A stretch of DNA of 9,603 bases from Acidocella sp. 35-58-6 (lineage in GTDB: Bacteria; Pseudomonadota; Alphaproteobacteria; Acetobacterales; Acetobacteraceae), in contig NCFD01000022.1 of the NCBI GenBank assembly GCA_002281005.1, forward strand, positions 1-9,603, given 5' to 3'. Below, one piece after another: positions 1 through 5,782 of the stretch. The notes beneath the pieces are model-generated. The model saw only the letters and a list, made by a program, of their open reading frames with translations, had not been told where the DNA came from and searched no databases. Each line of letters starts with the position of its first letter. Positions within the stretch are counted from its first letter, which is position 1. The position numbers and the translations under genes were made by a program.

Positions 1-198
1 CGGGGGAACGGGCGTCGTCACCAGCCCTGGCGGTGGCGCAGGCGTTACCGCTGGCGCGGGGGCTGGCGCTGCTGGCGATGGTGAGGCCACCATCGGCGGT
101 GGCGGGGGCACCGCAATCACGTTGCTGGTCTGCGCCAATGCCCAACTGGGTAAAGCGCACCCCAGTGCCAGCACCAAGCACAGCTTACGGCTCAACAT
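1..198 (-). CDS. Secreted proline-rich protein, probable DUF2155 family (N-terminal 66 codons only)
   Basis: Reading the minus strand from an ATG at 196-198 gives an open frame that runs off the left edge of the window, so only the N-terminus is present. It begins MLSRKLCLVLALGCALPSWA and continues LAQ, a clear Sec signal peptide (basic n-region, hydrophobic core about residues 6-16, probable cleavage after ALA at 20-22). A low-complexity Pro/Ala-rich stretch fills residues 31-66. Its start codon overlaps the stop of the mlaD-like gene by one base (TAATG), which implies translational coupling. In alphaproteobacteria a DUF2155 protein with this kind of N-terminus often follows NDUFA12 and mlaD-like genes. 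The family call rests on that synteny, because the conserved domain lies outside the window. The existence of the gene is well supported and its name is only moderately so. Its cellular role is not known to me. Confidence 0.7.
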   Translation of the reverse strand, partial: MLSRKLCLVLALGCALPSWALAQTSNVIAVPPPPPMVASPSPAAPAPAPAVTPAPPPGLVTTPVPP

Positions 199-713
199 TA
201 TTTGGAAGCCTCAGGCGGCGTTGGCGCCGGCCCAGCCGCGGGGTTTGGGCTGGCGGCGGGCTTGCTGGGGCTGCTCCCCATGCTGAAAATAAATTTGCCC
301 AGCAGATCCTCAATATTCACCGCCGATTGCGTGACGCTAAACGACTGCCCCGGCTTCAGCATCGTGTCTGAACCACCCGGCGAGAGCCCCACATAATTGC
401 CACCCAGCAAACCATCCGAGCTGATCGAGGCGCTGGTGTCTGCGGGCACCTTCACATCATTATCAATCTGCAGCGTCACAATCGCGGCATAAGTCTGCGG
501 GTCGAGATGCTCATCGGTCACATGGCCGACCGTCACGCCGCCGAGTTTGACATCGGCACCCACAGTCAACCCACCGATATTGGAAAACTGCGCGGTCAGC
601 GGATAACCCGAGCCTCCCAGTGCCTGCGCCTGCGTCAGCGCATAAATCAGAAAAATGGCGGCAATAACAATAACGGCGAGGCCGGTAAGCACCTCAGGTA
701 ATTTACGTGACAT
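198..713 (-). CDS. mlaD: MlaD-type MCE-domain phospholipid transport protein
   Basis: A 171-aa protein of the Mla (maintenance of lipid asymmetry) system. MlaD is the periplasmic substrate-binding component, anchored in the inner membrane, that moves phospholipids between inner and outer membranes with the ABC transporter MlaFEB. Residues about 8-26 form one N-terminal membrane anchor (TGLAVIVIAAIFLIYAL). Residues about 37-112 form the MCE domain, with the typical glycine-rich pattern GGLTVGADVKLGGVTVGHV. The SAVNIEDLLGKFIFS stretch at about 130-144 matches the family's C-terminal helix region. A Pro/Ala/Ser-rich tail (147-171) follows. Length is normal for short bacterial MlaD. An AAGGA ribosome-binding site overlaps the stop of the upstream NDUFA12-like gene and supports the ATG at 711-713. 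The mlaF and mlaE genes are not in the window, so this copy sits apart from the transporter genes. The family call is strong; the specific substrate is inferred from the family. Confidence 0.9.
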   Translation of the reverse strand: MSRKLPEVLTGLAVIVIAAIFLIYALTQAQALGGSGYPLTAQFSNIGGLTVGADVKLGGVTVGHVTDEHLDPQTYAAIVTLQIDNDVKVPADTSASISSDGLLGGNYVGLSPGGSDTMLKPGQSFSVTQSAVNIEDLLGKFIFSMGSSPSKPAASPNPAAGPAPTPPEASK

Positions 714-725
714 CCGGAAAATTCC

Positions 726-1145
726 TTAAAGCTCGGGTGTCCAGGCTTCATAATCAGCCGAAGCGCTGGCGCGCTTGCCACCGGCATAGTCATGCCCTGC
801 CGGCCGGTAACCGTCGGCCGTCCCCGTCAAATTCGGCTGATGCGGCTTTTGCCAAGGCTTACGCCCAGTGTCAGGCAGCGGCGCATCAGTGAGATAATGC
901 AACCACGCGTGCCACTCCGGGCCAATCGTCGAGGCCTCTGCCGCACCGGCATAAACCACCCAGCGGCGAGGCCGTTTGCTGCCGACAGTTTTACGTTGCT
1001 GGAAAAACTGATTGCCGAACGCGTCCTCACCAACATGGCTGCCGCTGAACAACGTATGCAAGGTGAGCCCCGGTTGAAAAACCAAGCCTTTAAGGCCGCC
1101 GAGCTGACTCAAGGTGACTTTAGTATGGGTCGATGCTGTGCTCAT
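726..1145 (-). CDS. NDUFA12-family NADH:ubiquinone oxidoreductase accessory subunit
   Basis: A 139-aa protein of the NDUFA12/B17.2 family, an accessory subunit of respiratory complex I in mitochondria and alphaproteobacteria that lies at the cytoplasmic side of the peripheral arm. Family features visible are the GEDAFGNQFFQQR segment (39-51), the basic RRWVVYAG block (60-67) and EASTIGPEWHAWLHYLTDAP (70-89), the most conserved stretch. The C-terminus is a loosely conserved proline-rich tail ending in YEAWTPEL. The ATG at 1143-1145 lies a few bases after a weak GAG ribosome-binding motif. It heads the minus-strand unit, with the mlaD-like gene 12 bp downstream, and transcription probably starts in the divergent spacer 1146-1296. 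The complex I core (nuo) genes are not here, which is usual for this family. No membrane segment or signal peptide is seen. Confidence 0.92.
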   Translation of the reverse strand: MSTASTHTKVTLSQLGGLKGLVFQPGLTLHTLFSGSHVGEDAFGNQFFQQRKTVGSKRPRRWVVYAGAAEASTIGPEWHAWLHYLTDAPLPDTGRKPWQKPHQPNLTGTADGYRPAGHDYAGGKRASASADYEAWTPEL

Positions 1146-1296
1146 GTATCTCGATATAGGTGATGCAATGCGTCCGGTCCATTGTCGTTATGCCACCTTC
1201 GCATTTTGCTTCTATCCACAGGATTTTGTGGTGGACGCGCAATTTCACCACTAAATGTATTTTTCCTAGCATCGTGATCGTCATAAGGTCCGCCCT
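1146..1296. promoter_or_regulatory. Divergent intergenic region with alternative inverted repeats
   Basis: This spacer separates the NDUFA12 unit (leftward) from the NrdJ-like gene (rightward), so it must hold promoters for both directions unless transcripts enter from outside. It is visibly more A+T-rich than the flanking genes. I could not place a convincing -35/-10 pair in either direction. Two inverted repeats are visible. One is CCACA/TGTGG at 1216-1220 and 1227-1231. The other is GTGGTGGA/TTCACCAC at 1228-1235 and 1244-1251, with one G-T pair. The repeats share bases 1228-1231, so both cannot form at once. An AAGG at 1285-1288, eight bases before the ATG at 1297, is the likely ribosome-binding site of the NrdJ-like gene. 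The function of the repeats is unknown; they could be an operator or an RNA leader element. Confidence 0.45.
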
Positions 1297-2802
1297 ATGG
1301 AACAGCAGCGCACGCACAAATCCTGGCACGGAATCAGACAAGCGGTTTTCAATGGCCAATCCGACCCCGACTCACCACCCGTTGCTGTGACCATTCCGGT
1401 TGCCTGGGGACAGCAGGCCGCTGACGCTCTGGCCAGCCTGATCCCGGACAAAAATGCCCTTGATATCGCGCAACTAACCCAGGCTTGGGTCACACCCATT
1501 GCGGCCCGTGCACAGGCGCTAGGACTATCCGGCCAGCTTACGGCGGGTTTAAACGCCCTGGTTGCCAACCGGCAGGCGTGCCCGGTGCCGCTGAATGGCA
1601 ATTTTGCCACGACCCCACCCGGATTTATGTTCAACCCGAACGGTTTTTGCGATGCCGCCGGTATTTTTGATGTAGCCGCCTTTGGCACGGCTGTGGAATT
1701 GGCGGTCATGGCCCTGACCCTGGCAGCCCCGGAAGCCACCCGTTTGAACCTGAGTCTTACCGACTTGCATTTGTTTATCACCCGCCTGAACCTGCCGTAC
1801 GACAGCGCCCCCGCCCGCGACACGCTGGCAACGCTCAGCGCTTTCATGACCGCCCGCGCGGATCTGGCCTCCAGCCGGTTTGTTTCAACCGACCACGGTC
1901 CCACCGTGCATGTCCGCCCCTATGCCAAACTGGCCGCCGGTTGCGCCATCCCGGGCCTGATGGATGCCACGCTCGAGGCGCAGCGCCTTGCGATGGAGGC
2001 CGGGGTCCGGGGGCACTCACACGTAACCACTTATGCGCCTCACCCCGCCACCGAGGCCCTGCTCGGAGCCGAAACCCTTGGCTTCAGCCCGGCTGTTTCC
2101 GCGCTTGATGAAGCCGGAAACCTTAGCCGCTGGGCCCAGGCCAAGCTCGCTGCCTCGGGCACAACAGCGCAGGCCGCGCTGGCGGCACATTTACGGGGTG
2201 AGGCGATTCTCGTCCCCGCCGGTTTAACAGCACACCGGATGATGCATGATGCGCTGGCACCTTATGTTCATGCCATGCCCGCACCACCGGCCGCCGCAAC
2301 ACCCGCGCAGCCAGCCAGCCAGCGTGCCCCATTACCACCCCGGCGCACCGGCTACACGCAAAAAGCCAGTATTGGCGGGCACAAATTATTTTTATCAACC
2401 GGCGAATATGCCAACGGCCGTCTAGGGGAAATTTTTATAGCCCTGCACAAGGAAGGTTCAGCATTCCGTGGCCTGATGGATGCTTTCTCGATCGCTGTGA
2501 GCATGGGTCTGCAGCATGGCGTGAGACTGGAGGACTATATCGAGGCCTTCACCTTCACCCGCTTCGGCCCCTCGGGTGCCGTTGAAGGCGACCCGGCAGT
2601 GACCCAAGCGACCTCAATGATCGACTATGTGTTCCGCAATCTGGCGGTAAATTATCTGGGCAACCATAATATCGCGCCCGCCACCCCTGAGGCCGCTGAC
2701 TCGGTGGGGGATGGCGCCGCCGACCGTGCGCCCTTGCTACCGCTCGACCTACCCGCCCCTGCCCCGCGTGAACGCCGCCGGGCCTTTAAATTAGTGAGCT
2801 AA
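1297..2802 (+). CDS. NrdJ-like (class II ribonucleotide reductase-derived) protein, apparently non-catalytic
   Basis: This 501-aa protein resembles pieces of vitamin B12-dependent ribonucleotide reductase (NrdJ), which makes deoxyribonucleotides, but is far shorter than the roughly 900-1200 aa usual for alphaproteobacterial NrdJ. Residues 28-50 ([19 protein letters not shown]) resemble the NrdJ start. Residues 124-190 ([14 protein letters not shown], then [20 protein letters not shown]) resemble the region after the active-site NPCSEY motif. Residues 245-275 faintly resemble the later barrel. Residues 350-455 ([20 protein letters not shown] through [13 protein letters not shown]) are a clear match to the NrdJ C-terminal domain. 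A Pro/Ala linker (328-348) separates the C-terminal domain. NPCSEY is absent, and only three cysteines remain (95, 118, 216), with no C-terminal cysteine pair. I infer that it cannot reduce ribonucleotides and may be regulatory or structural. AAGG at 1285-1288 supports the ATG. It is tightly coupled to the RidA gene. The frame is intact, so this is not a simple pseudogene. The alignments are from memory of the family. Confidence 0.75.
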   Translation: MEQQRTHKSWHGIRQAVFNGQSDPDSPPVAVTIPVAWGQQAADALASLIPDKNALDIAQLTQAWVTPIAARAQALGLSGQLTAGLNALVANRQACPVPLNGNFATTPPGFMFNPNGFCDAAGIFDVAAFGTAVELAVMALTLAAPEATRLNLSLTDLHLFITRLNLPYDSAPARDTLATLSAFMTARADLASSRFVSTDHGPTVHVRPYAKLAAGCAIPGLMDATLEAQRLAMEAGVRGHSHVTTYAPHPATEALLGAETLGFSPAVSALDEAGNLSRWAQAKLAASGTTAQAALAAHLRGEAILVPAGLTAHRMMHDALAPYVHAMPAPPAAATPAQPASQRAPLPPRRTGYTQKASIGGHKLFLSTGEYANGRLGEIFIALHKEGSAFRGLMDAFSIAVSMGLQHGVRLEDYIEAFTFTRFGPSGAVEGDPAVTQATSMIDYVFRNLAVNYLGNHNIAPATPEAADSVGDGAADRAPLLPLDLPAPAPRERRRAFKLVS

Positions 2803-2803
2803 C

Positions 2804-3265
2804 ATGAACGTCGCGCAACGCCGTGCTGACCTCGGCATTGTTTTACCCAGGCCGATGAGCCCGGTTGGCTCCTACGTGCCGGTTACCATTACCGGCCATC
2901 TGGTGGTGGTCAGCGGTCAACTGCCGGCCATCGACGGCAAGGTGGCTGTCACCGGCAAGCTGGGCGGCGGCGTCTCAATCGATGAAGGGCAGCATGCCGC
3001 CCGGCTTTGCCTCATCAATGTGCTTGCCCAGTTGCAGGCCGCCTTGCCCGGTGGGCTGGACAGCATCACCCGCGTCAGCAGGCTGGGCGGCTTTATCGCC
3101 GCCACGCCTGATTTTACCCAGCATGCGGTGGTCATGAACGGCGCCTCAGACCTTGCTTTGGCGGCTTTCGGCGATATCGGGCGCCATGCCCGCGCCACCG
3201 TCGGTGTGGCTTCGTTACCGCTTGATGCGGCAGTTGAGGTTGAGGGGATGTTTTGGCTCGGCTGA
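2804..3265 (+). CDS. RidA/YjgF/UK114-family protein
   Basis: A 153-aa cytoplasmic protein of the RidA superfamily. RidA proteins form trimers, and the best-known members hydrolyse reactive enamine/imine intermediates released by PLP enzymes such as threonine dehydratase. The core spans about residues 20-152. The arginine that binds the substrate carboxylate in RidA (Arg105 in E. coli) corresponds to Arg130 in GRHARATVGVASLPLDAA. A glutamate 15 residues later, Glu145 in AAVEVE, matches E. coli Glu120. Deaminase activity is therefore plausible. The protein is longer than the roughly 128-aa archetype and belongs to the about 150-aa subgroup that often carries the generic RidA-family label. Its ATG comes one base after the stop of the NrdJ-like gene, with a GTGAG ribosome-binding motif inside that gene's end, so the two are almost surely co-translated. 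The real substrate is unknown; a PLP aminotransferase lies in the same gene run. Confidence 0.9.
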   Translation: MNVAQRRADLGIVLPRPMSPVGSYVPVTITGHLVVVSGQLPAIDGKVAVTGKLGGGVSIDEGQHAARLCLINVLAQLQAALPGGLDSITRVSRLGGFIAATPDFTQHAVVMNGASDLALAAFGDIGRHARATVGVASLPLDAAVEVEGMFWLG

Positions 3266-3282
3266 ACGTCTATTCTGTGGCA

Positions 3283-3294
3283 TAACGAGCGTTA
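3283..3294. promoter_or_regulatory. Small palindrome upstream of the MarR gene, candidate operator
   Basis: TAACG-AG-CGTTA is a perfect 5-bp inverted repeat with a 2-bp centre. It lies 20 bp before the start codon of the MarR-type regulator, in the only gap of notable length around that gene. MarR dimers bind short palindromes and commonly repress their own genes, so autoregulation is a reasonable guess. The repeat is short and could arise by chance, and no promoter was identified next to it. Confidence 0.3.
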
Positions 3295-3302
3295 AACACC
3301 AT

Positions 3303-3308
3303 AGGAGA
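3303..3308 (+). promoter_or_regulatory. Ribosome-binding site AGGAGA that fixes a TTG start
   Basis: AGGAGA stands five bases before the TTG at 3314-3316. It is the best Shine-Dalgarno match in this part of the window and favours the TTG over the first in-frame ATG at 3389, whose upstream sequence is weak. Confidence 0.75.
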
Positions 3309-3313
3309 CGTCT

Positions 3314-3805
3314 TTGCCGCCAGCCAAACCAGTGCCACCAGACCTGATCGAGCGGCCGGGCCAGGTTGAATCCAGCAACGGGATCGACATGGGAATCCTG
3401 CCGAGCCTGATGGGGTACATGCTCCGGCAGGGCCAATTATGCGTATACCAGGATTTTTTTCAGGTTTTAGCGGCTGAGGGCATCCGGCCTCCGCAATTCT
3501 CCATCCTCGAAGTCGTCAGCCGCAACCCTGGCATCCGCCCGTCTGATGTTGCCACCGCGATCGGGATCAAACGCGCCAATCTGGTGCCGCTGGTGAGCGC
3601 ACTGGAAAAACGCGGCTTTCTGACCCGCGCGATGGCGGAACTGGACCGCCGCGCACAGTCACTGCACCTGACCCCGGCGGGTGCCGAAAAACTGCGATAT
3701 TGGCACAGCATCGTGAAGCCGCATGAAGACCGGCTGGCCGAACGTCTGGGTGCGCACGGGCGCGAAACCTTGTTGAAGCTGCTGCAAACTTTGGTGCGCG
3801 GGTGA
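3314..3805 (+). CDS. MarR-family transcriptional regulator
   Basis: A 163-aa winged helix-turn-helix regulator. MarR proteins are dimers that bind palindromic operators and usually release DNA when a small ligand, often an aromatic or phenolic compound, binds. Residues 28-55 form the N-terminal dimerisation helix (LPSLMGYMLRQGQLCVYQDFF). Residues 56-120 hold the DNA-binding domain, with recognition helix IGIKRANLVPLVSALEKRGF (83-102) and the classic wing DRRAQSLHLTPAG (111-123). Residues 124-163 form the C-terminal dimerisation helix. The start is TTG, chosen because AGGAGA sits five bases upstream; an ATG at residue 26 would also leave a functional domain. The gene follows RidA by 48 bp and precedes the sugar dehydratase gene by 35 bp, so it may control either side or itself through the palindrome at 3283-3294. 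The ligand cannot be predicted. Confidence 0.93.
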   Translation: MPPAKPVPPDLIERPGQVESSNGIDMGILPSLMGYMLRQGQLCVYQDFFQVLAAEGIRPPQFSILEVVSRNPGIRPSDVATAIGIKRANLVPLVSALEKRGFLTRAMAELDRRAQSLHLTPAGAEKLRYWHSIVKPHEDRLAERLGAHGRETLLKLLQTLVRG

Positions 3806-3840
3806 TTTCGTCTAGCCCCGATCGCCGCTGAAAGCCCGAT

Positions 3841-5772
3841 GTGACCGTCTCGAAATTCAGCCGCCGCCTCGGTAACGTTGCATTGAACATGGCGCTCGAT
3901 GGCACCTTGGCGATCATGGCCGTGCTGATTGCCGGCTGGCTATGTGCGCCCGCCTCGCCGTGGCCAAATCCACCGGCACTGGCAATTGGCGGTGGTGTCT
4001 CGATCTGGTTGATCGGCGTACCATTCGGCCTCTCACGTCTGCATTGGCGATTCACCTCGATGCGAGATTTGGCGCTGGTCGGCGGCGCGGGAATTGCCGC
4101 CGCCGTCCTCCTGACACTGCTGATCATTGGGGCCGGCTTCGACCTCCCCTCGCCAAGCTACCCGCTGGCATTGATGTTTTCGATGCTGGTTTTGCTGGTT
4201 GGCCCGCGGATCGCCTACCGCCTGCTTCGCCATCCCGGCACACCCAGCGCAGTCAATGCAGTCAATGCAGTCAGCAGCGCCATTCTGGTGGGCACTGGCG
4301 ACACCATCGAGCTATTCCTCAACGCCCTCGCCCGCGCCACCGAACCACCGTACCGCATCACCGGGCTGATCGCGCTCCCCGCCCGCCATATCGGACGGCG
4401 CATGCACGGGTTGGATATTCTCGGTGCCGTATCAAACGCCGATGGTGTTCTCACCAAGCTGGCGGCGGCAGGCACCGTGCCCGACTTACTGGTCATCACC
4501 GAACCGGAGTTTTCCGGCACCGCACTTGCTGGCCTTCTGACAGCGGCAGACAAGCATGGCTTACGGGTGCTGCGCGCGCCAAACCTGACCGCGTTATCAC
4601 CGGCTGATCCGGGACAAATTCAACTTCAGCCCATCGCCATTGAGGATTTGCTGAACCGGCAGCAAGTGGCGCTGGACCGTGATGGCATGGCACGTTTGAT
4701 CGCCGGCCGGCGCGTGCTGGTCACCGGGGCTGGCGGCTCGATAGGCTCCGAGTTGGCGCGCCAAGTGGCGGGGTTCGCTCCCGCCTCCCTGATGCTACTC
4801 GATAACGGCGAATTCGCGCTCTGGCAGATCGACCTGGAACTCACGGAAAAACACCCCTCGGTGGCACGGCTGTCAGTGATTGCTGATGTGCGCGATACGG
4901 CGCGGATGCATGAGGTGTGTGCACAGTTCAAACCTGAGCTGGTGTTTCACGCCGCCGCGCTCAAGCATGTACCGATTGTGGAATCCAACCCGCTTGAAGG
5001 CCTGCAAACCAACGTGCTGGGCACCAGGGCTGTTGCGGATGCAGCGCGCGCCAGCGGTGCCGCGCTGATGGTGTTAATCTCCACCGATAAAGCCGTGAAC
5101 CCAAGTTCGGTGATGGGCGCTTCCAAACGCCTCGCCGAGATGTATTGTCAGGCGCTGGATGTCGCGGCTCGTCAAAATGGCGGCATGGGGTGCATAACAG
5201 TACGGTTCGGCAATGTATTAGGCTCCACCGGCTCGGTGGTGCCATTGTTCCGCCGCCAACTCGCCATGGGTGGACCGCTCACCGTGACCCACCCCGACAT
5301 GCAGCGTTATTTCATGACCGTGCGCGAAGCCGTAGGCTTGGTGTTGCAAGCCTCGGTCGTAGGTTCCAAGGGCGGTGACACGATCAAACATGGCGGCATT
5401 TTTGTGCTCGATATGGGTGAACCCGTGCGCATCGTTGACCTGGCCAGGCAAATGATTCGTCTGGCCGGGTTGCGGCCCGATATTGACATCGGGATCCGTT
5501 TCACTGGCTTGCGCCCAGGAGAAAAACTTTTCGAGGAATTATTTCATGGCAGCGAGCAGCCAGTGCCAACCGGTTTCCCAGGCTTGCTGATGGCCAGCCC
5601 GCGCATCGCCGACATGGCGTTGGTGCAAGCCGCCATGGCCGAAATTTCCGCGCAAGGCACCCAAGGCGATGCGACCCATGCGTTAGCGGCGTTGGCGCGG
5701 CTAGTGCCGGAATTTGCGCATAATGCAGATGGCGGCGGCGCACCTCTCGCAGATTGCGAAAAGACAGGGTAA
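3841..5772 (+). CDS. Membrane-anchored FlaA1/CapD-type NDP-sugar 4,6-dehydratase
   Basis: A 643-aa polysaccharide-biosynthesis protein of the WbpM/PglF/CapD class. These inner-membrane enzymes use bound NAD to convert UDP-GlcNAc or a related sugar to the 4-keto-6-deoxy form, the first step toward aminodideoxy sugars for O-antigen, capsule or protein glycans. Four hydrophobic segments occupy about residues 16-36, 46-64, 78-98 and 107-125. A Rossmann-like CoA-binding-type domain follows (about 145-260). The catalytic extended-SDR domain spans about 290-570: NAD motif TGAGGSIGSE (295-304), catalytic STDK (414-417), and MGASK (425-429), where Met replaces the usual SDR tyrosine as expected in this class. 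GLRPGEKLFEE (556-566) is the family hallmark. The GTG at 3841 gives a normal full-length N-terminus; the first in-frame ATG is at 3889. The aminotransferase gene starts 10 bp downstream. The exact sugar and stereochemistry are not decided by the sequence. Confidence 0.92.
   Translation: MTVSKFSRRLGNVALNMALDGTLAIMAVLIAGWLCAPASPWPNPPALAIGGGVSIWLIGVPFGLSRLHWRFTSMRDLALVGGAGIAAAVLLTLLIIGAGFDLPSPSYPLALMFSMLVLLVGPRIAYRLLRHPGTPSAVNAVNAVSSAILVGTGDTIELFLNALARATEPPYRITGLIALPARHIGRRMHGLDILGAVSNADGVLTKLAAAGTVPDLLVITEPEFSGTALAGLLTAADKHGLRVLRAPNLTALSPADPGQIQLQPIAIEDLLNRQQVALDRDGMARLIAGRRVLVTGAGGSIGSELARQVAGFAPASLMLLDNGEFALWQIDLELTEKHPSVARLSVIADVRDTARMHEVCAQFKPELVFHAAALKHVPIVESNPLEGLQTNVLGTRAVADAARASGAALMVLISTDKAVNPSSVMGASKRLAEMYCQALDVAARQNGGMGCITVRFGNVLGSTGSVVPLFRRQLAMGGPLTVTHPDMQRYFMTVREAVGLVLQASVVGSKGGDTIKHGGIFVLDMGEPVRIVDLARQMIRLAGLRPDIDIGIRFTGLRPGEKLFEELFHGSEQPVPTGFPGLLMASPRIADMALVQAAMAEISAQGTQGDATHALAALARLVPEFAHNADGGGAPLADCEKTG
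4249..4272 (+). repeat. 9-bp tandem repeat inside the dehydratase gene
   Basis: GCAGTCAAT occurs at 4249-4257 and 4258-4266, followed by a partial third copy (GCAGTCA, 4267-4273). It encodes Ala-Val-Asn repeats in the linker between the membrane part and the first Rossmann domain (residues about 138-144). The unit keeps the reading frame, so slippage would change linker length without breaking the protein. Confidence 0.8.
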
Positions 5773-5782
5773 TCTGACTGTC

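Noticed and set aside
1212..1220. CTATCCACA, one mismatch from the DnaA box TTATCCACA
   Set aside because: A single near-match with no cluster of boxes, no AT-rich unwinding region and no replication genes nearby; such matches are expected by chance.
1146..1296. Possible B12 riboswitch or NrdR box before the NrdJ-like gene
   Set aside because: The spacer is short for a cobalamin riboswitch, no convincing B12-box was found (only a GCCACCT resemblance), and no ACACTATATA-like NrdR palindrome is present.
1120..1359. 79-codon minus-strand frame across the divergent spacer
   Set aside because: It overlaps both the NDUFA12 start and the NrdJ-like start, shows no family features, and its only support is being open.
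1281..1904. 207-codon open frame on the minus strand
   Set aside because: It lies opposite the NrdJ-like gene, has a basic, low-complexity composition and resembles no family; it is a frame shadow.
5714..5782. Longer TTG start for the aminotransferase
   Set aside because: It would overlap the dehydratase gene by 59 bp and add residues not typical of the family; the ATG at 5783 places the IPFLDL motif normally.
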